A stretch of 24,730 nucleotides of DNA from a virus: positions 1-24,730 of IMG/VR virus record IMGVR_UViG_3300042866_000724. One strand, given 5' to 3'. Below the pieces are notes generated by a model. It saw only the letters and a program-made list of their open reading frames with translations, was not told the origin of the DNA and searched no databases. Each line of letters opens with the position of its first letter. Position 1 is the stretch's first letter. Both the position numbers and the translations under genes were made by a program. Below, in pieces: positions 1 through 7,316 of the stretch.

Positions 1-2111
1 TTGTCCTCTCCGCCCGTAGCCTCCGCGACGTACGCGCGCATGGACTGCAAGTAGTGCAAGGTTAAGTGCTGCTTGATGTGCTCCAACGCGTGGGGCGCGA
101 ATGAGGGGCCAATGAGTGGGCTGCCACCATAATTGGGGTCTTGAGCATACGCCAAGTGTACCTTGATGTGCGCTAAGTGATCCTGACCTGGGTAGGCCGC
201 CGCGGGGCGACCCATGGACATTGCAACGTTCTCCAGGGCAGGGTTTGACTCCTTAATTCCTTCTGGATCTGGCAAGATCTCGTTGATGGCCGGTACTTTT
301 AGCTGCTTCAAAACCCTCCGGTGTGCAGCCCGAAGGTCGTACATCTGTGGAGCAGAGTTAGCCATCTGCAACACAGCCTGTGCCTGCGCGAGTCGTTGTG
401 TCTCCGAGAAAATGTTGGGGTCGGAGACCGGTCGCACGTCATTGTTGGACGCGAAGTCGCGGATCTCAATCTCTGTCCCCGACTGGTTGTCCATCTCTTC
501 CAGGTACCAGTAGTTGATACGCGAAAGAATCTTAAGCGATTTTGCTTGCGCTCTGTGAAGACGGGCGTGGATGCTTGAGAATACCTTCGCGCCCTGCTCA
601 ATCAATGCCTGGGTGGTGCCCACTGGCGTGTTAGCGTTTGCGTCACCAATCTTCTCCTCGGCCGTCGTAACAACGCCCTTCGCGGCGTCGGTGAGCCAAC
701 CAAGTAAATTAAACAGTACAGTTGACGGTGGGTTGAACGGTAACGGCATAGCCAACTTGCGGATGTCATCCACGCCGGGGGCACCTTCGATCTCAAGAAC
801 CTGCGTAGGCTCTATCTTGTCGCTCTGTCCGGAGATTCTTCCTCCTTTGAGCCGAAGCATTGTCTGGCTGTTGTTAATGTGCGCTGCATCAAGTAGGGCA
901 CGTAAAGAGCCAGTAAGAGCAGCGCTAAGCCCACCAATGAGGTGAGGTAAACCGATGGCATAAGCGCCGCGCCAAGGAATAAACTTAAACTCAACCATCC
1001 AATCCATCTTCGCGCGACGATCATCGCCAGCCTCCCAGTTTCTGTAGAGCGAGAGCACCTTGTTGGTGGTCTCGTCGATGGACATAATGTAGGGCGCGCG
1101 TGCGCCGTCTGTTTCTTTGTCGTCGCTCAGACGCAAGAAGCAGGTAACCTCGTACACGCGGCGGATGCCGTCGATGTTCTTGGACGGTGCGTCCTTGCCC
1201 TCGACCTTGTCGTTGGCCTTGGCGGAGCGGGTCTGCTTCTCCAGCTCCATCTCGTCGACCACGTACACGGCGACGTCGCGGTAGTATCCCTGCTCAACGC
1301 GCTGCTCGTACGTGTCCTCGGTGATGTCCTGGATTTCTGTGATACGCGGCGACGTGTAAAAGTTCGTGCTCGAGTACGGGAGCAGGATGTTATCGATTGG
1401 GATCCACTCGCACGTTGGGCGGCGATGGTCTGTGTCGTACCGCCACTTCAGGTACTGCGAACCACCCAGCGGGATCTGTGTGAGCATCTGCTCCATCTCG
1501 TCCCGGAACTCCTCAACCTGCTCGGTGAGCTGCCAGTTCATGAACTGGACCTTGCGATCCGCGGTGTCTACCTGCTTGCGGTCTGCCTCGCCCTTGATCT
1601 CGGACTTGACAATGCCCTCGGGCGGCAACAACTCACGCGCGCTGGACGCTGCGAAGTCAACGCACGCCTCCGCCATGACCGGATGCACAACCTTAGACGC
1701 GCCCTCAAACGTCGCACCGCCGGGTGCGTCGTGGCCGAGTCCTGTTCTGCGAATTCCTTCTTCGTACTGTTTGTCGCGCTCTTTGCGAGCCTCCTGGTCG
1801 ATCTTGATGAACTCCATGTAGTCGTTCGACAAGTTCTCCAGAACGCCCTCGTCCAACTCTTCTGCGAGGTTGGCGTAGAAGTCGGGGTCTTTTAGCGGGC
1901 CCTCGGTGGGCTTGTAGTTAACAACGACCGAGCCATCCTCCAGCTCGATCAGCTCCTCCTCGGCCTGTCCGGGGTCAAGGTCGAGCACGTCCTCAATGTG
2001 CTCAATCTCTTCCTCTTGCATGAGCGCTATCTCTTCGTCCTCGCGGGACTTGAGGTCTAGCGCGCCGAGGGTGTTACCCTGCTGAATTGGCAGCTGCGGT
2101 TGCTGGGCCAT
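1..2111 (-). CDS. Phage portal protein, C-terminus cut by window edge
   Basis: One uninterrupted reading frame runs from an ATG at 2111 down to the window edge, giving 703 residues without a stop. It is the head-tail connector through which DNA is packaged and ejected. The N-terminus is acidic and rich in Glu. It is followed by a stretch reading VVHPVMAEACVDFA at about residues 141-154, which I recognise from large podovirus-like portal proteins. Later parts show the mixed helical character of the stem and crown. The ATG overlaps the stop of the upstream 454-aa gene (TAATG), and GGAAGG lies upstream, so the two are coupled. Codons around 830-1000 prefer A/T at the third position, unlike the rest of the gene. 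The family call is confident; the exact portal subfamily is not. Confidence 0.85.
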   Translation of the reverse strand, partial: MAQQPQLPIQQGNTLGALDLKSREDEEIALMQEEEIEHIEDVLDLDPGQAEEELIELEDGSVVVNYKPTEGPLKDPDFYANLAEELDEGVLENLSNDYMEFIKIDQEARKERDKQYEEGIRRTGLGHDAPGGATFEGASKVVHPVMAEACVDFAASSARELLPPEGIVKSEIKGEADRKQVDTADRKVQFMNWQLTEQVEEFRDEMEQMLTQIPLGGSQYLKWRYDTDHRRPTCEWIPIDNILLPYSSTNFYTSPRITEIQDITEDTYEQRVEQGYYRDVAVYVVDEMELEKQTRSAKANDKVEGKDAPSKNIDGIRRVYEVTCFLRLSDDKETDGARAPYIMSIDETTNKVLSLYRNWEAGDDRRAKMDWMVEFKFIPWRGAYAIGLPHLIGGLSAALTGSLRALLDAAHINNSQTMLRLKGGRISGQSDKIEPTQVLEIEGAPGVDDIRKLAMPLPFNPPSTVLFNLLGWLTDAAKGVVTTAEEKIGDANANTPVGTTQALIEQGAKVFSSIHARLHRAQAKSLKILSRINYWYLEEMDNQSGTEIEIRDFASNNDVRPVSDPNIFSETQRLAQAQAVLQMANSAPQMYDLRAAHRRVLKQLKVPAINEILPDPEGIKESNPALENVAMSMGRPAAAYPGQDHLAHIKVHLAYAQDPNYGGSPLIGPSFAPHALEHIKQHLTLHYLQSMRAYVAEATGGED

Positions 2112-3475
2112 TATTTATAACCTTCCATGACTGATCTGTAACCAGGTGTCGCCTGATCCTCTGAGTACTCGTACTGCGGACGGTGCTTAGCCTCGCGCTC
2201 GTCCATCATGTCCTGCAGCATGCCGATGCCCATCGACGCAGCTCCAGGGATCATCCCTACGACGGGAGCCATCGACGCCGCATCTAGCGCGGTCATCGCG
2301 CCGGAGAGTGCCGCGCCGCGGTAGTCGCCCTTAGCCAGGCGCTTGCCGGTGTCGTGCGCGCTCATCGCGGTCATGCCGGCTCCGACGGGTGGCATCGCGC
2401 GCTCGAGGACCTTGGTTCCAAACTTAGCGGCCTTGCTGCTACCAATCTTGTCCATCGCGCGACCCGCGCCCTTCTTTGCAGCCCTTAGGTAGTCCCTCAT
2501 GCTCAGACGTGAGGGCTCACCCCCACGGGTGATCATCTCCGCCTGCATCTCGTACGGGGAGAGCACCATGCCGCCAACGTCAAACTTCTGAGGGCGCAGC
2601 GTTGGGATCTCACCCTGCTGCATCATCAGCTCGTCCTTTAGGTACTGGGGGTAATTTTCTCTTTGGTCTCTTATCGCGTACTCCGGTATCCCCTCATTGC
2701 GAGCGCTTTCTTTCCACGCTTGCATGCCCTTGGCTGTGTAAGGACGTTCACCAAGAACGCCCAACCCTTTTTCGCCGTACTGGTGACGGAGCGGGTTGTA
2801 CGCTGAGATGAGCATCTCGAGCTCTTCCTCGGACGGGTACCTCTTGTTCTTCTGGAAGAACTCTACCTTGATCTGGTCGATCATCGGGACCTTGCCTCTC
2901 GCGAGCTCTGCGTTTTCTAATCCTGTCGCAATTTTAGCAATGGCGTCGGACGCGGGCGTCACGGACTGCTTTGGGTACAGATCATCCAAGCGGCCGGCCA
3001 TCTGCGCGTTCTCGATGCTCTCGACGACGTTCGGGTCGCTGATCTCCATGGTGTTGGGCCGTAGCATGGTGCCACGAACACCACGCCCCAGCATAGCGCG
3101 AGACAAGAACTCGTCGGGCGCGGTCTCCGGGTTGAAGTTCTTGGTGATTCCAAACTCGTTGACAACGGGCGACGACGCTCTCATGTTCGGGTCTGTCGCC
3201 AGGGAGTGCGTGGCCCTCGCCTGTGTCTCTGGGTCGTGTTGTGGCTTCCAGCTACGCCGGCTCAATGAGCGGGCGTAGTCGTGCAGCGCCTTAACATCCT
3301 CGGGCTTGGGTGGAGACCCCGTCTTCCTCGTGTAGTCCGATATGGCCTTCGAGATGCTCTTGTAGATGTCCGTGCCAATGTCAACGGCTTTTTCTACCCT
3401 GCCGAGGTTGGCGTACCCGGGTAGTATCCCCGACATCTCGAATAACATCTGACGTGGTGTTTTGATTGGGTTCAT
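2111..3475 (-). CDS. Hypothetical structural-type phage protein (454 aa)
   Basis: The gene lies between large terminase and portal, a place where phages often keep virion or head-assembly genes. I do not recognise a named family. The N-terminal two thirds is charged and mostly helical, with many Arg, Glu and Pro residues. The C-terminal part, about residues 370-430, is rich in Ala, Gly and Met and weakly hydrophobic (around APVVGMIPGAASMGIG). That resembles membrane-interacting segments of internal virion or ejection proteins, but this is inference. It starts at ATG 3475 with GGGAGA upstream and ends in a one-base overlap with the portal start. No catalytic motif is visible. Confidence 0.6.
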   Translation of the reverse strand: MNPIKTPRQMLFEMSGILPGYANLGRVEKAVDIGTDIYKSISKAISDYTRKTGSPPKPEDVKALHDYARSLSRRSWKPQHDPETQARATHSLATDPNMRASSPVVNEFGITKNFNPETAPDEFLSRAMLGRGVRGTMLRPNTMEISDPNVVESIENAQMAGRLDDLYPKQSVTPASDAIAKIATGLENAELARGKVPMIDQIKVEFFQKNKRYPSEEELEMLISAYNPLRHQYGEKGLGVLGERPYTAKGMQAWKESARNEGIPEYAIRDQRENYPQYLKDELMMQQGEIPTLRPQKFDVGGMVLSPYEMQAEMITRGGEPSRLSMRDYLRAAKKGAGRAMDKIGSSKAAKFGTKVLERAMPPVGAGMTAMSAHDTGKRLAKGDYRGAALSGAMTALDAASMAPVVGMIPGAASMGIGMLQDMMDEREAKHRPQYEYSEDQATPGYRSVMEGYK

Positions 3476-3506
3476 TATTGGTTATAGTCTCCCTAGTACC
3501 ACTCAT

Positions 3507-3529
3507 GCACAAAAATCATAAATTTGTGC
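3507..3529. repeat. Inverted repeat after the terminase stop
   Basis: Seven-base arms GCACAAA and TTTGTGC are separated by nine A/T-rich bases. They sit immediately beyond the terminase stop codon in the minus-strand direction, before the 454-aa gene. There is no U-tract after it, so it is more likely an RNA-processing or stability hairpin than an intrinsic terminator. Confidence 0.4.
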
Positions 3530-4966
3530 CTACTGGGAGTATGGGTTCACGCGGGACCTCTTATCGTCCGCGTAGCCGTAGTCCCGGGGTGGTAGGGGGT
3601 CGAGCTGTACCCACCCAGAATCTCGCAGCACGCGGAGCGCCTGGGATAGGCTGTCAACGTAGTCGTCGTGCCCTCCGGACTCTGGGAAAGAGCACACCTG
3701 GCGCAAGAACCTGCTGGCCCACGCGGCGTACTCGCCGGGCTTCTCCGTGTCCTCGGGTATGTACACCTTACCCTTCGCGATCAGGGGCGCGACAATGTTC
3801 AGGCGCTGCACCTTGTCCGCCTTGCCAGGGTTGTACGCCCTCACCGGTATGTTGGCGCCTTGCAACTCTTGAACCAGGGAGATACCAGCGGACTTGTCCT
3901 CCATCAGGATCAGGTCTGCCTTCCTACCCTTTGCAAATGTCTGGTCCGAGCCGTACACCACCTCCTTAAAGTCGGCGACGACCTTCTTTCGCAGCTCGGG
4001 GTACGAGAGGTGCGTGTCCCACGCGTCCAATAGCATCAGGCACGTCCCAGCGTCAGGCCTCTCAAACACTCCCCACACCTCGCACGCGGTCGGGTCGTTG
4101 TGCGTCTTCTCCGATGTGGCGGGGTCGTAGCTCGCGATGACGTACTCCAGGGTCGGAGTCTCCTGTTTCGCGGGCCACATCTTGAACCACTTCCGCTTGA
4201 CGATCCCCGCGTCCTCGGGGTTAAGGATCTCCCCGTAGATCTCCTGCTTTCCAAGGTCTGTCCCCTCGTAGGTCTCCAGCTGCTTGAAGAACGTGGAGGA
4301 CAGGTTTACCTTGTTGTCGTAGGAGGAGGCGTTCACCACGTAGACCTCGCCCCCGATCTTGCCCTCGTTCAGGTCAACGATCAGCTCCTTGGGCTTGGGG
4401 GTGGTCGTCACGATCTGCTGAACCCGGGGTATCGCGGGGTCCTTCAGACGCATCGTGAACTGAACCTGGTCGTAGGCGTCGTCGATGTACTCGAACGCGC
4501 ACAGCTCGTCGAACCAACCCCCGTGGAACTGTTTGCCCCGGTACCGCTCCGGCTCCGACCCGGGTATACCCTGTATGATAGAGCCGTTGATTAGCGTGAT
4601 CTCCAGCATCTGCTTGTTGTAGTCCTTGATCAGCGAGTCGGGTATGATGTGCAACAGCCCGGAGTCACCCTCGAAGCACGTCGCCCGGATGTCGTTCGAC
4701 GTCGGAGCGGTCACCAACCAGCGAGTGTTCGGGTACTTCCACGCCCGGATCCCAATCCAGTGGCTCGCGGTGTGAGTTTTTCCAGATCCACGGCCGGCGA
4801 GCATGAGAAACGTGTCATAGTCGCCATCCTCGGGTTCCCTTTGGTGCGGCAGGGCCTCGATCTCCCACCGAACCTGCCAAAGCGCGGCGTCTAGCTGGTG
4901 CTTTGGCCAGTGTTTGTTGGTCTTCGCGAAGTTTGCGAGGATCTTCTCCTGTTCTTTGGTCAGCAT
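3530..4966 (-). CDS. terL: Terminase large subunit (TerL), ATPase plus nuclease
   Basis: This is the DNA-packaging motor and headful nuclease, 478 residues from the ATG at 4966. The Walker A motif AGRGSGKT is at residues 57-64. The Walker B acidic pair is in GGWFDEL (Asp153-Glu154), and the coupling motif is TTTPKP near residue 188. The RNase-H-like nuclease half has its first acid in SYDP (Asp281), a second in LILMEDKSAG and a C-terminal HDDYVDS. All key residues are present, so the protein looks active. A longer frame back to 5023 exists, but ATG 4966 overlaps the stop of the upstream Hint gene (ATGCTGA) and gives a normal N-terminus. The small terminase subunit is on the other strand at 22355. 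Confidence 0.93.
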   Translation of the reverse strand: MLTKEQEKILANFAKTNKHWPKHQLDAALWQVRWEIEALPHQREPEDGDYDTFLMLAGRGSGKTHTASHWIGIRAWKYPNTRWLVTAPTSNDIRATCFEGDSGLLHIIPDSLIKDYNKQMLEITLINGSIIQGIPGSEPERYRGKQFHGGWFDELCAFEYIDDAYDQVQFTMRLKDPAIPRVQQIVTTTPKPKELIVDLNEGKIGGEVYVVNASSYDNKVNLSSTFFKQLETYEGTDLGKQEIYGEILNPEDAGIVKRKWFKMWPAKQETPTLEYVIASYDPATSEKTHNDPTACEVWGVFERPDAGTCLMLLDAWDTHLSYPELRKKVVADFKEVVYGSDQTFAKGRKADLILMEDKSAGISLVQELQGANIPVRAYNPGKADKVQRLNIVAPLIAKGKVYIPEDTEKPGEYAAWASRFLRQVCSFPESGGHDDYVDSLSQALRVLRDSGWVQLDPLPPRDYGYADDKRSRVNPYSQ

Positions 4967-5931
4967 ACCGCTAAAAACCCCTCCTCGACCAAGAAAGGGC
5001 GCTCCGTTAGCACGTGCGCGCACTGTTTTGGCGTTATTTTGTTAACCTTCGACAAAAAACGATACAAATTGCTCGTCTTTTCCTTATTTTTGTAAAATTC
5101 CAGGGTGAAGTAACCCCTAGTCTCGTGCTTTGAGAGCTTGGAGCGGTACCCAAGCGACTCAACCAGACCCTGAAGCCTCCTTATACGGCCCCAGGAGTGC
5201 TCGGTTACCTGGACAAGCTCTTTCTTTGCGCCGTACCCGTCCAAAAAACCCTCGAGCAGCTGCTCCCTCTGCTCCGGGGACGCGCTCATGTAGCTAAACG
5301 GCACAGAGTCCGGGGCTCCCTCGCCATAAATCGAGAAGCTGGTGGCGAGCGGTGGCCGGAACTCCATCAGCGTGTCCCCGTTCTTGTGGCGGCGGGTTAC
5401 GATCGCGTAGCCGTGCTCCCTCGACCGGGCCCTCATCCGCTTGATGTCGTGCTTCTCACGCAGCCAGTGGCGCCCGGTTGGGCTGAGCGTCGCCAAGAAA
5501 ACGCCCACAACGTAGGGCGGCGCGGGTAGGTCCACCCACGAGTACTTAACCGGGGAGGTTATTGGTAGTGAGTACTCACGTCTGCCATCCTCACGGGCCA
5601 GAGCCTCACGGGCCAACTCGTGCGCGCTCTTCCTCTTGAGCGGTCGCTTCATGCACTTCCTCGCGCCCTTCTTGCCGCGGTTCTTCGCCCAGCTCCCGCG
5701 CCTGTCCCTCCAGGTCTTGTCCTGTAGCTCGAAGCTCATGTGCCGGTCACCCCTCACGCTAACCCCGTCGTGGAAGCTAGCCTCGTAGCACTCGGTGGGT
5801 ATGTAGAGCTGCACCCCCTTCACGGGCTGCGGGTTGCCCTCGACGTCGAAGACCACGTGCTTCGTGGTGAGAGCGTGCGCCCTCACCCAGCCATCGGTGG
5901 TCGGCACCGGTGTGTCAGAGGTCACGGCCAC
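4960..5931 (-). CDS. Free-standing intein-like Hint protein with LAGLIDADG-type region
   Basis: The 323-residue protein begins AVTSDTPVPTTDGW, which matches intein block A (normally C..DT.V.T..GW) with Ala in place of the catalytic Cys1. Block B is seen at DGVSVRGDRH (His64). A Cys48-Tyr-Glu stretch fits the Hint fold. Two degenerate LAGLIDADG-like helices are at about residues 139-153 (lacking the acidic residue) and 225-236 (LLEGFLDGYG, Asp231 kept). The C-terminus ends FLVEEGFLAVC and lacks the His-Asn needed for splicing. The start is GTG 5931 with GAGGAGGA five bases upstream. It overlaps TerL by a few bases, so it is translated as its own protein. Likely a homing endonuclease relic or autonomous derivative of a TerL intein; activity is uncertain. 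Confidence 0.72.
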   Translation of the reverse strand: MAVTSDTPVPTTDGWVRAHALTTKHVVFDVEGNPQPVKGVQLYIPTECYEASFHDGVSVRGDRHMSFELQDKTWRDRRGSWAKNRGKKGARKCMKRPLKRKSAHELAREALAREDGRREYSLPITSPVKYSWVDLPAPPYVVGVFLATLSPTGRHWLREKHDIKRMRARSREHGYAIVTRRHKNGDTLMEFRPPLATSFSIYGEGAPDSVPFSYMSASPEQREQLLEGFLDGYGAKKELVQVTEHSWGRIRRLQGLVESLGYRSKLSKHETRGYFTLEFYKNKEKTSNLYRFLSKVNKITPKQCAHVLTERPFLVEEGFLAVC

Positions 5932-6115
5932 GCTTCCTCCTCTTCCTGTCTCGGTCCATCTTGGTCGCGTGCGCCGAGCTGCTGGGGGACAGCCAGATCT
6001 CCTTGAACGTCCCGTCGGCCCTTAGCGACTTCGTGTACGCAAAAAAGACGAACCCGTCCTCCCGCGTGTCGCCACGGTGGAACCTTTCGCCTGTGATAGG
6101 GTTGACTCGTCTCAT
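5915..6115 (-). CDS. Small phage protein with GxxFxRGDxREDG motif (66 aa)
   Basis: Starting at ATG 6115 the product reads RRVNPITGERFHRGDTREDG, followed by an aromatic-rich strand region ending in EIWLSP and a very basic tail. I recognise this motif from short phage proteins and from N-terminal domains of some HNH or AP2-type homing endonucleases, where it probably binds DNA; its role alone is unknown. It is the first gene of the minus-strand unit and overlaps the Hint start by 17 bases. The frame is open further upstream, to 6259, but that part runs through palindromic repeats and is not protein-like. The ribosome site is weak (AGAG). Confidence 0.6.
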   Translation of the reverse strand: MRRVNPITGERFHRGDTREDGFVFFAYTKSLRADGTFKEIWLSPSSSAHATKMDRDRKRRKRGRDL

Positions 6116-6120
6116 CTCTA

Positions 6121-6135
6121 TACTACTAATACAAA
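6121..6135 (-). promoter_or_regulatory. Shared motif TTTGTATTAGTAGTA, candidate promoter of the minus-strand unit
   Basis: Read on the minus strand, this 15-base string lies just upstream of ATG 6115 and is preceded by an AT-rich TTTTATAAAG block. The identical 15 bases occur on the plus strand at 22796-22810, upstream of the DUF2800 operon. Two copies before two transcription units suggest a shared promoter or regulator site. A start here would give an almost leaderless message for the first gene. Confidence 0.45.
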
Positions 6136-6156
6136 CTTTATAAAATTTTATGCAAA

Positions 6157-6171
6157 CGGCAAAATTTGCCG
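6157..6171. repeat. Palindrome CGGCAAAATTTGCCG, copy 1
   Basis: Seven-base arms around a central A, followed by GTTTA. First of three identical cores in the control region, here close to the start of the minus-strand unit, where an operator would act. Confidence 0.6.
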
Positions 6172-6215
6172 GTTTACCAGGTTGGCCGCACTTTGCCACC
6201 TCATTCCAGGGTCGC

Positions 6216-6230
6216 CGGCAAAATTTGCCG
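6216..6230. repeat. Palindrome CGGCAAAATTTGCCG, copy 2
   Basis: Identical 15-bp core; here the symmetry extends one pair further (CCGG at both ends). It ends six bases before the iteron inverted repeat at 6236. Confidence 0.6.
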
Positions 6231-6235
6231 GTTTG

Positions 6236-6358
6236 CTGCACAGGTTGCACAGGTCGCACAGGTCTAAGTGCACCTACTCCTTTTCTTTTTCACTCATGAA
6301 GAAAAAAAGAGAATAGGTAAGTGGGTTTAGACCTGTGCGACCTGTGCAACCTGTGCAG
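6236..6358. repeat. Long iteron-bearing inverted repeat, copy 1 (IR1)
   Basis: The 32-bp arms at 6236-6267 and 6327-6358 are perfect reverse complements. Each arm contains three tandem 9-bp units of the form GCACAGGTY. The 59-base spacer starts GTGCACCTAC and has pyrimidine-rich then purine-rich halves that can pair imperfectly, so the RNA or single-stranded DNA could form one very long hairpin. A second element with the same arms and the same spacer length lies at 12530-12650. Candidate roles are iterons for a replication protein, a bidirectional terminator, or a recombination site. Confidence 0.8.
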
Positions 6359-6418
6359 GGAGCGCACCAAAGTAGTGCACGTTTCGGATCTGTCTCTATA
6401 CCTAGTAGCCACTTTTTT

Positions 6419-6433
6419 GCAAAAAATTTTTGC
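6419..6433. repeat. A/T palindrome GCAAAAAATTTTTGC
   Basis: Perfect odd palindrome with seven-base arms, three bases before copy 3 of the CGGCAAAATTTGCCG palindrome. Its A-tract would be easily melted or bent DNA. Confidence 0.5.
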
Positions 6434-6436
6434 GGG

Positions 6437-6451
6437 CGGCAAAATTTGCCG
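6437..6451. repeat. Palindrome CGGCAAAATTTGCCG, copy 3
   Basis: Third identical core, followed by GTAAAG. It is separated from copies 1 and 2 by the IR1 element. Confidence 0.6.
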
Positions 6452-6546
6452 GTAAAGTAGAGCGATCGCTGGGCTGAGTGGGGCCCCCGCCCCCACCCCC
6501 CTGGTACCCGCGTAGGGGTGACCGACACTCTCGAAAGGGACCCTCT

Positions 6547-6580
6547 GCAACATGCCTGTATGCGCATATAGGCATGTTGC
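6547..6580. repeat. 34-bp near-perfect palindrome
   Basis: Outer arms GCAACATGCCT and AGGCATGTTGC are perfect. Inside them TATGCGCATA is itself a perfect palindrome, with only one G/T mismatch pair between. It could be a protein-binding site or a cruciform. Confidence 0.6.
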
Positions 6581-6596
6581 CGTGCACAACGCCCCA

Positions 6597-6685
6597 GTGA
6601 GCGCACACTAACATGCCAATACCGCGAAGTGAGCGCTTGCCAACATGGTGCGGTGCACCACCCCCGGTGAGCGCTCGCTAACATG
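6597..6685 (+). repeat. Three 19-bp direct repeats (iteron-like)
   Basis: Copies at 6597-6615, 6629-6647 and 6667-6685 follow GTGAGCGCWYRCYAACATG, with start spacings of 32 and 38 bases. AACATG also occurs in the neighbouring palindrome at 6547. Direct repeats of about 20 bp near a DnaA box are typical of origins bound by an initiator; no initiator protein is identified. Confidence 0.6.
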
Positions 6686-6707
6686 TTGCACTGCGGCAAC
6701 TGGGGCC

Positions 6708-6729
6708 TATATGCGTGTATCCGCATATA
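6708..6729. repeat. Inverted repeat TATATGCG / CGCATATA
   Basis: Eight-base perfect arms around TGTATC, in a TATATGC-rich stretch just after the three direct repeats. Possible binding site or easily melted element. Confidence 0.45.
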
Positions 6730-6755
6730 TGCATGTAGGCATGCTGGCCAAAGCC

Positions 6756-6818
6756 CCCTAGCAAGAATCGTGCCCGCTAGCCACATGGCACAGATATTGC
6801 CCTAGCAAGAATCGTGCC
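6756..6818 (+). repeat. Two exact 19-bp direct repeats
   Basis: CCCTAGCAAGAATCGTGCC occurs at 6756-6774 and 6800-6818, 44 bases apart, or about four helical turns. The phasing suggests two copies of a protein-binding site on one DNA face. Confidence 0.6.
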
Positions 6819-6869
6819 AGCGTGCGCGCGCTCCCACAATGCGAAACGATCAGATCGGCTCGTAGGCAG

Positions 6870-6878
6870 TTATCCACA
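6870..6878 (+). promoter_or_regulatory. Perfect DnaA box TTATCCACA
   Basis: Exact match to the bacterial DnaA consensus, the only perfect one I found in the window. It lies about 50 bases after the paired 19-bp repeats. It supports host-initiator involvement in replication or regulation, though a single box can occur by chance. Confidence 0.55.
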
Positions 6879-6998
6879 GGGGGGCCAAGGGGTAGGTAGC
6901 CACCTCAGCACGAGGGCCACTGAGGCGCGATGCGCGCGCGACAGAGCCATCGAGGGGAGGGCGTGATAATGCCACCAAGGCCCCGGGCGCCGCCCACA

Positions 6999-7048
6999 TT
7001 TCACATCGTGAAAAGTCATGGAAAAAAACCAATAGGGTGATACACAAC
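6999..7048 (+). promoter_or_regulatory. Repeated leader element, copy 1, with five-codon micro-ORF
   Basis: It begins with the inverted repeat TTTCAC-ATC-GTGAAA and continues through GTCATGG, an A-tract and AATAGGGTGATACACAAC. The 41 bases 7008-7048 are identical to 7075-7115. Inside is the micro-ORF ATGGAAAAAAACCAATAG (Met-Glu-Lys-Asn-Gln-stop). No good -35/-10 pair is obvious, so promoter, operator or leader-RNA roles are all open. Confidence 0.55.
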
Positions 7049-7074
7049 ACAGGCGAGCCGCCCTATTCCGCATT

Positions 7075-7115
7075 GTGAAAAGTCATGGAAAAAAACCAAT
7101 AGGGTGATACACAAC
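7075..7115 (+). promoter_or_regulatory. Repeated leader element, copy 2
   Basis: Exact 41-base copy of 7008-7048, including the MEKNQ micro-ORF. Its left flank differs, so the TTTCAC arm is degenerate. It ends 15 bases before the first early gene and probably supplies its promoter or leader. Confidence 0.55.
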
Positions 7116-7130
7116 CATAGGAGCACCGCA

Positions 7131-7316
7131 ATGACAACACCGAAGTACATCTACACAGAGGCATACAGCCCGTCGTTGATGCAGACGCACTACCTAGCCA
7201 AGGTCAGTTTCCATCACTTTTGGCTGGAGACGTTCGACGATCTGACCCAGTTTTGGGATTGCGATCTGTACGACACCCGGATGACCGTGGCCTACCCGGT
7301 AGGGGTGAGAGCATGA
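7131..7316 (+). CDS. Hypothetical early protein (61 aa)
   Basis: First gene of the plus-strand early unit. ATG 7131 is preceded by AGGAGCACCGCA, the ribosome site shared by the neighbouring small genes. An in-frame upstream ATG at 7104 would add nine residues encoded by leader repeat sequence and is rejected. The product is rich in aromatic residues (Tyr, Phe, Trp, His) and acidic near the middle; no family is recognised. Its stop overlaps the next start (ATGA), so the two are coupled. Small proteins at this position are often host-takeover factors, but nothing here proves that. Confidence 0.65.
   Translation: MTTPKYIYTEAYSPSLMQTHYLAKVSFHHFWLETFDDLTQFWDCDLYDTRMTVAYPVGVRA

Larger units (their letters stand above)
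6116..7130. other. Gene-free control region, possible replication origin
   Basis: About one kilobase separates the divergent minus-strand and plus-strand units and holds no convincing gene. It contains three copies of an odd palindrome CGGCAAAATTTGCCG, a long iteron-bearing inverted repeat, a 15-bp A/T palindrome and a 34-bp near-palindrome. It also has three 19-bp GTGAGCGC...AACATG repeats, two exact 19-bp direct repeats, a perfect DnaA box and two copies of a leader or promoter element. Repeats, an AT-rich stretch and a DnaA box together fit an origin plus divergent control region; origin function is inference. Confidence 0.5.

Noticed and set aside
4036-4894. Plus-strand open frames opposite TerL
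   Set aside because: They are antisense shadows produced by G/C-ending codons; their products lack domain character and ribosome sites.
4960-5931. Active intein inserted in TerL
   Set aside because: TerL is uninterrupted, and the Hint protein has its own start and stop, lacks the first Cys and the terminal His-Asn, and is in another frame.
6484-6501. G-quadruplex on the minus strand
   Set aside because: Only three long G runs are present, so the usual four-run pattern is not met; at most a weak two-layer form.
6274-6786. Minus-strand open frames in the control region
   Set aside because: They run through palindromes and iterons, giving repeated His-Arg-Ser or Cys-Thr-Gly peptides with no ribosome sites.
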